A stretch of 64,000 nucleotides of DNA from Algoriphagus chordae (lineage in GTDB: Bacteria > Bacteroidota > Bacteroidia > Cytophagales > Cyclobacteriaceae), in the NCBI RefSeq assembly GCF_003254055.1, contig NZ_QKZT01000015.1, positions 1 to 64,000 on the forward strand, given 5' to 3'. Both the position numbers and the translations under genes were made by a program. Under the pieces are notes generated by a model. The model was not told the origin of the DNA. It made no database searches and saw nothing but the letters and a program-made list of their open reading frames with translations. Position 1 is the first letter of the stretch, and every line of letters starts with the position of its first letter. Shown piece by piece: positions 18,485-27,196 of this stretch.

Positions 18485-19337
18485 AAGTGGAATCGGGAGA
18501 AGAAGTTCTCTCGATTTTAGTTATGCCCCAAAATAAAAAACCGAGTTGGCTAAGCTTAAATAAGGTGAATGGAACCGAGACAAAATAAGCTCCTATCACA
18601 GACATGATTAGAACTCCAGACAAAACCCCCAATACTCCAATGATCTGAGTGTAATTTGACCAAACATTTTTATAGGATAGAAAACCTATGCCTATAAGCA
18701 CGAAAAAGGAGCCAAAAACAATTGATCTAATAATATAAAAACCCAATATCACTAAATTGAGCTCGGTACCTAAAGCAAGCTCGACTGAACCGAAAATTGC
18801 ATTAATGATCAACATCACCCAAAGTGTTCTTCGCAAGATTCTATTTGGGAAAATATGAGTCATTTTGATCATCCCAGCCAAAAACAATGTCGATAAAAGA
18901 GCTACCCCGGCTTTAACCCACCAAAAAGTTGAGACATTAACTTCATCTACTTTCATTGGGTTTACATCCAGACCACTTTCAAAAAATAGTAAAATCAAAT
19001 TGATAACTCCTGCGGCTAAAGCGAGGTAAAGCAATATCAAATTTGGAACAGCTTTCTTTACAATGGAATTAACTTCCGAAGACTTTTCTTCCTCAATTTT
19101 TTCTTGATGCTCTGCTTTACCTGCCTCTACCCAGTCTATTTCCAAAGCCTCAAATATAGCTTTAACGGTGTGATTTCTTGGAGACACCTCCCCTGCTTCT
19201 AGGCGCTGTATGGTACGCACATTTAGATTGCACATTTCTACTAATTGCTCCTGAGTAAGTCCTTTTAATTTCCTCAATTCGGAGATCTTTTTACCAAGTT
19301 CTGGTTGCTTCATTTTAATAATCGTTTGATTAACCAT
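18462..19337 (-). CDS. XRE-type HTH protein with membrane domain (copy 1)
   Basis: A 291-residue protein with an N-terminal XRE helix-turn-helix (about residues 9-70: MKQPELGKKISELRKLKGLTQEQ..., then CNLNVRTIQRLEAGEVSPR) and a C-terminal half of about five hydrophobic helices, beginning near residue 95. It ends SSPDSTFSSQVTA. It is a paralogue of the next gene; both have the same architecture, the same MVNQ start and similar tails. Such proteins look like membrane-anchored DNA-binding regulators; the signal is unknown. The ATG at 19337 is supported by the conserved MVNQ in both copies; Met9 is a possible alternative. Its 3' end lies inside menD. Confidence 0.85.
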   Translation of the reverse strand: MVNQTIIKMKQPELGKKISELRKLKGLTQEQLVEMCNLNVRTIQRLEAGEVSPRNHTVKAIFEALEIDWVEAGKAEHQEKIEEEKSSEVNSIVKKAVPNLILLYLALAAGVINLILLFFESGLDVNPMKVDEVNVSTFWWVKAGVALLSTLFLAGMIKMTHIFPNRILRRTLWVMLIINAIFGSVELALGTELNLVILGFYIIRSIVFGSFFVLIGIGFLSYKNVWSNYTQIIGVLGVLSGVLIMSVIGAYFVSVPFTLFKLSQLGFLFWGITKIERTSSPDSTFSSQVTA

Positions 19338-19391
19338 GGCAATATCTTGGATTGAAATTAGACTTAGGACGAAATAGGCTCAGTTTTTACA

Positions 19392-19411
19392 CGTCATTTG
19401 CCCGACAAATG
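19392..19411 (-). promoter_or_regulatory. Conserved upstream element of HTH copy 1
   Basis: CGTCATTTG directly followed by CCCGACAAATG, at a position equivalent to the perfect tandem 11-mers before copy 2. The flanking block GCGAAATAGGCTC/GACGAAATAGGCTC is shared too. Possibly an autoregulatory operator; inferred from the duplication. Confidence 0.5.
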
Positions 19412-19457
19412 AATCGCCTCTAAAGTTATAAAACCTAAGCCATTTCTGTAGTGGATA

Positions 19458-19489
19458 TTTTATGCCTAAAAAGACCCTTAGGCATAAAA
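19458..19489 (-). terminator. Inverted repeat between the HTH paralogues, possible terminator
   Basis: A 12-bp perfect stem (TTTTATGCCTAA paired with TTAGGCATAAAA) with an 8-base loop, just beyond the stop of HTH copy 2. On the minus strand no long T run follows, so termination is probable rather than sure. Confidence 0.55.
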
Positions 19490-19496
19490 GAAAAAA

Positions 19497-20327
19497 TCAA
19501 GACTGCAATTCAGCAGTAAAAGTGGAATCGGGAGAAGATCTTCTCCCGATTTTATTTATACCCCATACTAAAAATATGATCAAGCCTAATTCAAACATCG
19601 TCAGTGGAACAAGGCCTATCCCGGCTCCAATTACTGAAAACATGAGTATCCCAGATACTACTCCCAGTGCACCAATCACCTGAGTAATATTTGACCATAG
19701 ATTTTTATAGGTTAAGAGTCCCAGCCCCATCAAACCATAAAACAGTCCAAATGAACTCACTTTCACATAATAGTAATCTTCAATAGCGAATCTGGAAGTC
19801 CCCAAAGCGATCAAATCAATGCTGTACCAAAGTGCATTTGCAGCTAGCATTGCATAGAGTGCTAATCGAAATGTTCTATTCGGAAAGATGTAACTCAGTT
19901 TGATTAGTCCTATTAAGAATAGGGAAAAGGTAAGAAATACCCCCATTTTAATAGAAATAAAACTAGCGGTATTGACTTCCATTCCAGCTAGCCACTCTAC
20001 TTCCATACTGATTTCGAAATACGAAAGCATGAAATAAATCAAGCCGCTCGTCAATCCAGCATATAGCCAAAATGGTTTTTCGTTTCCTCTCTTGATAGAA
20101 ACATCATTCTCCGATTGATTCCACTCAATCCCCAAAGCTTCAAATAATGCTTTAACCGTATAACTTCTCGGAGTCACCTCCCCCGCTTCGATGCGCTGAA
20201 TGGTCCGCACATTCAGGTTGCATAGTTCGACCAACTCTTCCTGAGTCAATCCTTTTGCCTTTCTCATTTCAGAGATTCGCTTGCCTAGTTCTGGTTGTTT
20301 CATTTCAAATAGTTTTTGATTTACCAT
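19497..20327 (-). CDS. XRE-type HTH protein with membrane domain (copy 2)
   Basis: Paralogue of the preceding protein: 276 residues from the ATG at 20327 (MVNQKLFEMKQPELGKRISEMRKAKGLTQEE). HTH motif CNLNVRTIQRIEAGEVTPRSYTVKALFEALGIEW, then about five hydrophobic helices from residue 75, ending SSPDSTFTAELQS. The in-frame codon at 20387 would start inside a conserved upstream block, so I reject it. The tandem duplication includes about 75 bases of promoter region. Divergence in the membrane part suggests that the two copies have diverged in what they sense. Not homologous to the LytTR protein at 54.7 kb. Confidence 0.85.
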   Translation of the reverse strand: MVNQKLFEMKQPELGKRISEMRKAKGLTQEELVELCNLNVRTIQRIEAGEVTPRSYTVKALFEALGIEWNQSENDVSIKRGNEKPFWLYAGLTSGLIYFMLSYFEISMEVEWLAGMEVNTASFISIKMGVFLTFSLFLIGLIKLSYIFPNRTFRLALYAMLAANALWYSIDLIALGTSRFAIEDYYYVKVSSFGLFYGLMGLGLLTYKNLWSNITQVIGALGVVSGILMFSVIGAGIGLVPLTMFELGLIIFLVWGINKIGRRSSPDSTFTAELQS

Positions 20328-20379
20328 GGCAATTTCTCGTATTGGATTGTGACTTAAGGCGAAATAGGCTCGGTTTTGA

Positions 20380-20401
20380 CCCGACATTTGCCCGACATTT
20401 G
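20380..20401 (-). promoter_or_regulatory. Two perfect tandem 11-mers before HTH copy 2
   Basis: CCCGACATTTG occurs twice back to back, about 53 bases upstream of the start codon at 20327. A matching, less perfect pair lies before copy 1. Likely a protein-binding site, perhaps of the HTH proteins themselves. Confidence 0.55.
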
Positions 20402-20417
20402 GCTTTAGAGCTCTAAT

Positions 20418-21296
20418 TTAACCATTTGCTGATATCAAAGGCAAAACTTCCTTCAAAGCCGGATTTCGGTTTTCGCCTTTCCAAATGGCTGAAAGCTCCG
20501 TGAACTGAGAAATATTGGGGATCTCCATAAATCGCACATTCAACTCATATCCGTGCTTTAACGAAGTCGGAACAATCGCTACTCCCATCCCATTCTCCAC
20601 CAATTTGAAGATCGTCAAGGCATGAACGGACTTGTGCCTGATTTTAGGAGAAAAGCCTGCATCTCTACAAATCCCGATGATCTGTTCGTAATAGAGATTG
20701 CTGTAATCAGAGGAAAAAAGGACAAAAGATTCGTTCTTAAACTGGTTAACGGACTTAAAATCTCTTTCCTGAAGCGGATGATTTCTGGGTACTACTAAGG
20801 AGAAACTATCCCGTAAAACAACCTTCATTTCGAGATCACTTGGCACGGAAGCCAAGCGAACAAAACCCAAATCCAACTTGTCCTTTTCGATCATCTCCAC
20901 TTGAACAGAATTACTCAACTCCTCCAAACTGGTGCTGATTAAAGGCTGATCCGCATTCAACTTGGCAAGTAAATCCGGTAAGACCTGATTGGATGCCGAA
21001 CCCAAGAAACCTATCCTAAGCTCCCCGATTTTGCCTGATGCGATTAATTTCAACTGGCTCCTGGTAAGATCCAAGTGATTCAAAACGAAGTCAACTTCAT
21101 TCTTGAAAAAGGCTCCAGCCGCAGTCAGTTCCACATGCTTTTGATCACGCTCAAAAAGTTTAACCTCCAGCATTTCCTCCAATTGTTTGATTTGCCTACT
21201 CAACCCCGGCTGGGAAATAAACAGGCGTTCTGCTGCTTTTCGGAAGTTCAACTCCTCTGCCACAGCTTTGAAATAACTCAAATGTCTTAATTCCAT
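20418..21296 (-). CDS. LysR-family transcriptional regulator, candidate regulator of histidine use
   Basis: A 292-residue LysR-type regulator. The N-terminal winged HTH reads MELRHLSYFKAVAEELNFRKAAERLFISQPGLSRQIKQLEE, followed by the linker helix and a periplasmic-binding-protein-like effector domain (about residues 90-290, with IGELRIGFLGSA). It is divergent from hutH with 98 bases between the chosen start codons, the usual layout when a LysR protein controls its neighbour. The effector is unknown; urocanate or histidine is a guess from context. LysR control of hut is less common than HutC or HutP. Confidence 0.9.
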   Translation of the reverse strand: MELRHLSYFKAVAEELNFRKAAERLFISQPGLSRQIKQLEEMLEVKLFERDQKHVELTAAGAFFKNEVDFVLNHLDLTRSQLKLIASGKIGELRIGFLGSASNQVLPDLLAKLNADQPLISTSLEELSNSVQVEMIEKDKLDLGFVRLASVPSDLEMKVVLRDSFSLVVPRNHPLQERDFKSVNQFKNESFVLFSSDYSNLYYEQIIGICRDAGFSPKIRHKSVHALTIFKLVENGMGVAIVPTSLKHGYELNVRFMEIPNISQFTELSAIWKGENRNPALKEVLPLISANG

Positions 21297-21315
21297 GATG
21301 CCTCAAAGGTATCAG

Positions 21316-21350
21316 TTATTGACAATATTGATATCAAAACTTATCAATAA
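21316..21350. promoter_or_regulatory. Candidate LysR-type binding region between the regulator and hutH
   Basis: TTATTGA (21316-21322) and TCAATAA (21344-21350) form an inverted repeat that encloses the perfect palindrome TTGATATCAA (21328-21337). It is placed for control of both divergent genes. Confidence 0.5.
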
Positions 21351-21357
21351 TGATAGG

Positions 21358-21365
21358 TATATTTG
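21358..21365 (+). promoter_or_regulatory. Bacteroidota -7 element for hutH
   Basis: TATATTTG matches the Bacteroidota -7 consensus TAnnTTTG, 30 bases before the hutH ATG at 21395. It supports that start over the frame opening at 21350, which would lie upstream of the promoter. No clear -33 element was seen. Confidence 0.55.
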
Positions 21366-21394
21366 TAAGGATCCTGAATCTAAACCCGATAAAG

Positions 21395-22960
21395 ATGAAC
21401 ACATTCCAATACGGCCAAGACCAACTAACAGTAGGAACGGCATTGCAACTAGCTAGAAAAGAGATCAAAGGAGAATTGAGCTCTGAAACTCGTGATAAAG
21501 TTCAAGCATCTGCGCTTGCTGTGGCAAACATTGCCAAAGGTGAAAAAGCTGTCTATGGAATTAACACGGGTTTCGGCCCACTTTGCACCAGCAAAATCTC
21601 TGCGGCTGACACCCAAACCCTACAGGAAAATCTCCTAAAAAGTCATGCAGTTGGCCTGGGAGAACCTATTCCTGTCGAAATTTCCAAACTGATGCTCGTC
21701 TTAAAACTTCAAGCATTGGCTCAGGGATTTTCGGGAATTAAGCTAGAAACATTGGAGCGAATGCTATGGATGCTAGAGAATGACGTTATTCCTGTCGTTC
21801 CTATTCAAGGTTCTGTGGGAGCTTCAGGTGATTTAGCTCCACTTTCACATTTGTTCCTTCCCTTATTGGGATTGGGAAAAGTGCATTTTGCTGGAGAAAT
21901 CACCACGTCTAGAAAAGCACTGAAACATTTCAATTTAGAGGCTCTTCATTTAGGCCCTAAAGAAGGTTTAGCGCTGATCAATGGCACTCAGTTTATGGCA
22001 GCTTACGGAGTGATGGTTGTAGATCGCTTGCATAATTTGCTTGTCCACGCAGACATCACTGGAGCGATGATGATCGAAGGATTGATGGGCTCGATCAAAC
22101 CATTTTCTCCCGAATTGCATCAATTGAGGCCATTTGCAGGGAATAAACACGTAGCTCAGACTATTCTTAACCTGCTTCATGAATCCGAAATCGTCAATTC
22201 TCATTTGAATTGTGCACGAGTTCAGGACCCCTATTCTTTACGCTGTATGCCACAGGTTCACGGCGCTTCGCGAAATGCCTGGTTGCACCTGAAGGATGCC
22301 ATCGAAACAGAAATAAATTCGGTAACTGATAATCCAGTTGTGTTCAGTGAAGATCACACTATTTCTGGAGGCAGCTTCCACGGACAGCCTATTGCTTTGC
22401 CATTGGATTATGCTTGTCTTGCAGCTTCGGAATTGGGAAATATTTCAGATCGAAGAATCTATCTTTCCCTAGAGGGTGATACTCCAGGAGTGCCAAAATT
22501 ACTATTGAAGGAAACTGGCTTGAACTCCGGATTGATGATTCCCCAATACACGACAGCGGCTCTTGCCTCTGAGAATAAGGGGCTTTGCTTCCCTGCTTCT
22601 GCTGATAGCATTCCAACATCCCTTGGTCAGGAAGATCATGTGAGTATGGGTTCGATCGGAGCAAGAAAGGCCTTGCAAGTCATTGGGAATGTGGAGAAAA
22701 TCCTCGGAATTGAGCTATTTTATGCGGCACAAGCGATGGATTTCCATTCTCCTTTGAAATCCGGAAAGGTAATGACTGCCATTCATGCCCATGTAAGAAA
22801 GAGCATCACGCCTGTAATCAATGATCGAGTGATGACTGAGGATATGGAAGCAGCGATTGAGATGATTCAAAGTGGTGAATTGATAGAGATCGCAAATCAA
22901 GTAGCAAAGGAGGAAAACTTACCTTTTGAAACTGAGTGGAGCAAATTATTCGCTTGTTAA
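21395..22960 (+). CDS. hutH: Histidine ammonia-lyase HutH
   Basis: Removes ammonia from L-histidine to give trans-urocanate, step one of histidine degradation. The protein has 521 residues from the ATG at 21395. The MIO cofactor forms from the Ala-Ser-Gly in GSVGASGDLAPLSH. Other family motifs are YGINTGFGPLCTSKIS, LINGTQFMAAYG, VQDPYSLRCMPQVHGASR, ETEINSVTDNPVVF and HVSMGSIGARK. The start was chosen for the promoter position and the usual N-terminus. It is first in a colinear set with hutI and hutU. Confidence 0.97.
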   Translation: MNTFQYGQDQLTVGTALQLARKEIKGELSSETRDKVQASALAVANIAKGEKAVYGINTGFGPLCTSKISAADTQTLQENLLKSHAVGLGEPIPVEISKLMLVLKLQALAQGFSGIKLETLERMLWMLENDVIPVVPIQGSVGASGDLAPLSHLFLPLLGLGKVHFAGEITTSRKALKHFNLEALHLGPKEGLALINGTQFMAAYGVMVVDRLHNLLVHADITGAMMIEGLMGSIKPFSPELHQLRPFAGNKHVAQTILNLLHESEIVNSHLNCARVQDPYSLRCMPQVHGASRNAWLHLKDAIETEINSVTDNPVVFSEDHTISGGSFHGQPIALPLDYACLAASELGNISDRRIYLSLEGDTPGVPKLLLKETGLNSGLMIPQYTTAALASENKGLCFPASADSIPTSLGQEDHVSMGSIGARKALQVIGNVEKILGIELFYAAQAMDFHSPLKSGKVMTAIHAHVRKSITPVINDRVMTEDMEAAIEMIQSGELIEIANQVAKEENLPFETEWSKLFAC

Positions 22961-23014
22961 AAAAATTAAGGTCAAAAATAACCACCAACCTCAATTAAAA
23001 TAATCAGTGTTTTC

Positions 23015-23049
23015 ATCTGCGCCCTTATCAGCGTCAATCTGCGAGAATA
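23015..23049. repeat. Dispersed intergenic repeat between hutH and hutI
   Basis: ATCTGCG...TTATCAGCGTCAATCTGCG; its reverse complement resembles 53762-53780 (CGCGGATTTGCGCTGATAA) with a few changes. Such CGCAGATT/CGCTGATAA elements recur between genes in Bacteroidota. Origin unknown. Confidence 0.5.
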
Positions 23050-23077
23050 ACGAAAAACTGTTTGAAACATAAACCTC

Positions 23078-24322
23078 ATGAAAAAACTAATCGGACCAAT
23101 CACTCAACTGCTTACACTCGACAAGCTTTCCTTAAAAGGAGCTTTGCAGGATGAGCAATTAGAAATTCTTGAGAATGCAGGAATTCTAATTGAAGGAGAT
23201 AAGATTCTTGAAGTTGGGGATTACGCTGAATTGCTGGCAAAAGCAGAATCCTTGAATATCGAAATAATTGAGCTAAAAGGAGATTTTGTAGCAATTCCAG
23301 GATGGATAGATTGTCACACGCATATTTGTTTTGGAGGAAGCCGAGCACAGGATTTTGCGATGCGAAATGCTGGAAAATCCTATTTGGAAATAGCCGGAGC
23401 AGGAGGAGGAATTTGGGACACAGTTACTCAAACGCGTAATCTCAATGAGACAAAACTTGCAGAAAGAACTCTTTCAAATGCAAATCGCCATTTAAGCGAT
23501 GGTGTGACCACAATTGAAGTAAAAAGTGGCTACGGTCTTAATGTAGTCGAAGAACTCAAAATGCTCCGTGCGATCAAAGCCGCAAATACTCAGACTAAAG
23601 CTGATCTGATCCCTACCTGCCTTGCGGCTCATATGAAACCTAGAGATTTCGAAGGTTCCAAGGAAGAGTATCTACAGGAAATCAGCGAAAATCTTTTTCC
23701 AATTCTTAAGTCAGAAAATCTAGCCAATCGAGTCGATTCCTTTATTGAACAAAGCGCTTTTTCTCCAGATGAGATTGAAAGCTATTATCAAAAAGCAAGC
23801 GAGTTAGACTTCGACTTGACTGTGCATGCCGATCAATTCACAACTGGAGGATCCGCAGTAGCAGTGAAATTTTCCGCCAAATCAGCAGATCACCTAGAAG
23901 TTTCTTCTGACACTGAAATAGCCCTTCTAGCCAATTCTGACACGGTAGCCGTTGCACTTCCTGGAGCTTCGATTGGCTTAGGTTGTGCTTTTACGCCTGC
24001 TAGAAAAATCCTTGATCAAGGAGGTTCTCTGGCAATTGGAAGCGATTGGAATCCGGGTTCTGCTCCTATGGGAGACTTAGTCGCTCAAGCTTCAATTTTG
24101 GCAACCTTCGAAAAACTCAGTACAGCTGAGGTGTTATCCGCATTGACTTTCCGAGCCGCGGCAGCTCTAGGATTAGCAGATCGAGGGAAGTTGAAAGCAG
24201 GATTATTAGCTGATTTCAACCTTTATTCTATAGCTGATTTTAGAGAGATCCTTTATCATCAAGGGAAATTGAAACCTGAGCAGGTCTGGAAGCAGGGGGA
24301 ATTAGTAAGTGGTAAATGGTAA
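23078..24322 (+). CDS. hutI: Imidazolonepropionase HutI
   Basis: An amidohydrolase-superfamily metalloenzyme that opens imidazolone-propionate to N-formimidoyl-L-glutamate. The 414-residue protein has the metal-binding PGWIDCHTHICFGGSRAQDF, the TTIEVKSGYGLNVVEELKML segment, HADQFTTGGSAVAV, a metal ligand Asp in AIGSDWNPGSAPMGDL, and ALGLADRGKLKAGLLADF at the end. It lies 117 bases after hutH and 75 bases before hutU, all in the same direction. Confidence 0.97.
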   Translation: MKKLIGPITQLLTLDKLSLKGALQDEQLEILENAGILIEGDKILEVGDYAELLAKAESLNIEIIELKGDFVAIPGWIDCHTHICFGGSRAQDFAMRNAGKSYLEIAGAGGGIWDTVTQTRNLNETKLAERTLSNANRHLSDGVTTIEVKSGYGLNVVEELKMLRAIKAANTQTKADLIPTCLAAHMKPRDFEGSKEEYLQEISENLFPILKSENLANRVDSFIEQSAFSPDEIESYYQKASELDFDLTVHADQFTTGGSAVAVKFSAKSADHLEVSSDTEIALLANSDTVAVALPGASIGLGCAFTPARKILDQGGSLAIGSDWNPGSAPMGDLVAQASILATFEKLSTAEVLSALTFRAAAALGLADRGKLKAGLLADFNLYSIADFREILYHQGKLKPEQVWKQGELVSGKW

Positions 24323-24397
24323 GTAGTAAATGAAACATCAGGAAAACAAGAGGTTCCAATTGATTTCGTAATTCGTAACTCCCAAATCGTAAATCCC

Positions 24398-26398
24398 ATG
24401 ACTTTTCAAGACCAAATCCAACAGGGTATCCCTTCTCAACTTCCTTCCAAAAGAACTAGAAGTACAACATTGAGCCATGCTCCAAAGCGCAAGGATATAT
24501 TAAGTACTGAGGAGAAAAAACTGGCTCTTATGAATGCTCTACGTTATTTCCCCAAGGAATGGCATGCGGAGTTAGCAGTTGAATTTTTAGCCGAACTGAA
24601 GGAATTTGGCAGAATCTACATGTACCGATTTATGCCGGATCATGCTATGTACGCAAGAGGCATTGAGGAATATCCTTCAAAATGTCAGCAGGCAGCAGCT
24701 ATCATGTTGATGATTCAAAACAACCTGGATCCTGCAGTTGCTCAGCATCCCGAAGAGTTGATCACTTATGGTGGAAACGGCGCAGTTTTTCAGAACTGGG
24801 CACAATACCTTTTGGTGATGAAGTATTTGTCTGAAATGACAGAAAATCAAACGCTTCACATTTATTCTGGTCATCCGATGGGGCTTTTTCCATCTTCCCC
24901 AGAAGCACCACATGTGGTCGTCACCAACGGCATGATGATTCCAAATTATTCCAAACCAGATGACTGGGAGAAGTTCAACGCACTTGGAGTGACGCAATAT
25001 GGACAGATGACCGCTGGGTCGTTTATGTATATCGGCCCACAAGGTATTGTTCATGGCACGACTATCACGGTGATGAATGCCTTTCGCATGAAATTGAAGG
25101 CCGGAGAAAAACCAGCAGGGAAGATATTTTTGACTGCAGGCCTAGGTGGAATGAGCGGTGCCCAACCAAAAGCTGGGAATATTGCTGGTTGCATTACGAT
25201 CTGTGCAGAAGTAAATCCAGCTGCAGCTAGAAAAAGACATGAGCAAGGATGGGTGGATGAATTGATCGAAAACTTGGATGAATTAGTCTTCCGCACTCAA
25301 CTTGCAAAAAGAAATAAAGAAATAGTCTCAATCGCCTACATCGGAAATATCGTGGATGTTTGGGAGCGTTTTGACAGAGAAAATATTTTCATAGAATTAG
25401 GCTCAGACCAAACTTCACTTCACAATCCTTGGGCTGGTGGCTATTATCCAGTTGGGATTTCTTTTGAAGAATCCAATCAGCTGATGGCTGAGAATCCAGA
25501 AGAATTTAAAGCAAAAGTGCAGGAAACTCTTCGTCGTCATGCGGCATCCATCAATAAGCATGTGGCGAAAGGCACTTACTTTTTCGATTATGGAAATGCC
25601 TTTTTGCTAGAAGCATCACGAGCTGGAGCTGAGGTAATGGCGGAGAACGGAATTGATTTTAAATATCCTTCTTATGTTCAGGATATTCTTGGGCCGATGT
25701 GCTTTGACTATGGTTTCGGACCATTCCGCTGGGTTTGTACTTCTGGAAAAGCTGAGGATTTGAGAAAATCAGATCAAATAGCTGCGCGTGTTTTGAAAGA
25801 AATCATGCAGGATTCCCCTGTTTCCATCCAACAGCAAATGCAGGATAATATCACTTGGATCGAAGAGGCAGAAAAGAACAAACTGGTAGTCGGCTCTCAA
25901 GCACGCATTCTCTATGCAGATGCCGAGGGTCGCGCGAAGATTGCTCAGGCATTCAACGATGCTATTTCTAATGGAGAAATCTCTGCTCCTATCGTCCTTG
26001 GTCGAGATCATCATGACGTTAGCGGCACGGATTCACCTTTCCGAGAGACGAGCAATATTTACGATGGTAGCAAGTTCACTGCTGACATGGCCATCCACAA
26101 TGTGATTGGCGATAGTTTCCGAGGAGCAACCTGGGTTTCCATACACAATGGTGGTGGTGTAGGCTGGGGAGAAGTGATGAATGGGGGTTTTGGAATGCTA
26201 CTTGACGGAAGCGAAGAAGCGGAAAGAAAGCTGAAATCCATGCTTTTCTACGATGTGAATAATGGAATTGCCAGACGTGCTTGGGCTAGGAATTCAGGTT
26301 CTTTGGAAGCTATTCAGCGGGAAATGGATCGTAGTCCAGGTCTGAAAGTGACTATTCCTAATTTGGTAGATGAGGTACTGTTGAAAGACATGTTGTAA
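24398..26398 (+). CDS. hutU: Urocanate hydratase HutU, long eukaryote-like form
   Basis: Converts urocanate to imidazolone-propionate with a tightly bound NAD+. At 666 residues it is about 100 longer than the classical proteobacterial enzyme and resembles the animal UROC1 type by eye: HAPKRKDILSTEEKKLALMNALRYFP, YMYRFMPDHAMYARGIEEYP, TYGGNGAVFQNWAQY, YSGHPMGLFPSS, YGQMTAGSFMYIGPQGIVHGT, GLGGMSGAQPKAG, FVCTSG-like RWVCTSGKAEDL and NGGGVGWGEVMNGG. The dinucleotide loop and catalytic region are complete. It follows hutI; a weak hairpin follows the stop. Confidence 0.96.
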   Translation: MTFQDQIQQGIPSQLPSKRTRSTTLSHAPKRKDILSTEEKKLALMNALRYFPKEWHAELAVEFLAELKEFGRIYMYRFMPDHAMYARGIEEYPSKCQQAAAIMLMIQNNLDPAVAQHPEELITYGGNGAVFQNWAQYLLVMKYLSEMTENQTLHIYSGHPMGLFPSSPEAPHVVVTNGMMIPNYSKPDDWEKFNALGVTQYGQMTAGSFMYIGPQGIVHGTTITVMNAFRMKLKAGEKPAGKIFLTAGLGGMSGAQPKAGNIAGCITICAEVNPAAARKRHEQGWVDELIENLDELVFRTQLAKRNKEIVSIAYIGNIVDVWERFDRENIFIELGSDQTSLHNPWAGGYYPVGISFEESNQLMAENPEEFKAKVQETLRRHAASINKHVAKGTYFFDYGNAFLLEASRAGAEVMAENGIDFKYPSYVQDILGPMCFDYGFGPFRWVCTSGKAEDLRKSDQIAARVLKEIMQDSPVSIQQQMQDNITWIEEAEKNKLVVGSQARILYADAEGRAKIAQAFNDAISNGEISAPIVLGRDHHDVSGTDSPFRETSNIYDGSKFTADMAIHNVIGDSFRGATWVSIHNGGGVGWGEVMNGGFGMLLDGSEEAERKLKSMLFYDVNNGIARRAWARNSGSLEAIQREMDRSPGLKVTIPNLVDEVLLKDML

Positions 26399-26403
26399 TA
26401 AGC

Positions 26404-26436
26404 AGCTTTTCCAAAAATTCAAACTTTGGGAAAACT
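26404..26436. terminator. Weak terminator-like hairpin between hutU and the Uma2 gene
   Basis: A 12-position stem with one mismatch and one G-T pair (AGCTTTTCCAAA / TTTGGGAAAACT). It lies between convergent genes; no T tract. Confidence 0.4.
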
Positions 26437-26446
26437 GGGAGCTCAA

Positions 26447-27070
26447 TCAATCCTGCGAAAAAACTTCCTCCAAATCAAACGCAAAACCTGGTAGAACAGT
26501 AGACGTAATCACATCTCCAGAGGTAAAAAGTCTAGAAGGCACGAATTTCCCTTCAACCAAGGTGTAAATCAAAACGGTGCAATCTGTTGGATGAACCACC
26601 CAATATTCTCTCACTCCATATTCCTGGTAGAGCTCATACTTGTTTTGAATTTCTACACGGCTATTTCCTGGGGAAAGTACCTCTACCACCAAGTCTGGCG
26701 CACCAAAGCACCCTTTATCGTCCAATTTTGAGAGATCGAAAATCACAGAAATATCGGGCTGAACTACGGAGTCTATTTTTGAATAAGCTGGATCTCTTGA
26801 AAACCTTACATCAAAAGGAGCTGAATAGACTTTGCAGGGATGCTTTTTTAGAAATTGTCCTAAAGCTAAATAAATATTCCCTGACACCTCTTGATGTCTG
26901 CGATTTGGAGCAACAGCTTTAGCAAATATTTTTCCTTTGATTAATTCCACAATTTCTTCAAAGTCCCATTTCAGGTAATCCGCATAGGTATATCCTGCAA
27001 ATGAATCATTTGGCTCCTCAAAAGCATCCAAATTGATATTCTCTTTCTGTGGAATTCTATATCTTTTCAT
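26447..27070 (-). CDS. Uma2-family (DUF820) putative PD-(D/E)XK nuclease
   Basis: A 207-residue protein of the Uma2 family, common in cyanobacteria and Bacteroidota. Family marks: YLKWDFEEIVELIKGKIFAK, RHQEVSGNIYLALGQFL, VVQPDISVIFDLSKLDDKGCFGAPDLVVEVLSPGNSRVEIQNKYELYQEYGVREYWVVHP. The Asp of QPDI, the Glu of VVEVLSP and a following Lys-Tyr (NKYELY) fit a PD-(D/E)XK-like site. The biological role is unknown. I prefer the ATG at 27070; 27076 is also possible, and the longest frame opens with GTG at 27097. It runs antisense to the hut set between hutU and hutG, so it probably was inserted there. Confidence 0.85.
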   Translation of the reverse strand: MKRYRIPQKENINLDAFEEPNDSFAGYTYADYLKWDFEEIVELIKGKIFAKAVAPNRRHQEVSGNIYLALGQFLKKHPCKVYSAPFDVRFSRDPAYSKIDSVVQPDISVIFDLSKLDDKGCFGAPDLVVEVLSPGNSRVEIQNKYELYQEYGVREYWVVHPTDCTVLIYTLVEGKFVPSRLFTSGDVITSTVLPGFAFDLEEVFSQD

Positions 27071-27196
27071 AAACATAAGGACCCGATTCTGAACCACTCC
27101 TTTTGAATTTTATCTAAAAACAGAATACATTGTTTCTGATATTTAGAATATCAAAGTGTAATTTTTAAGTTAATACAATATAACTGAAAACTCAAT

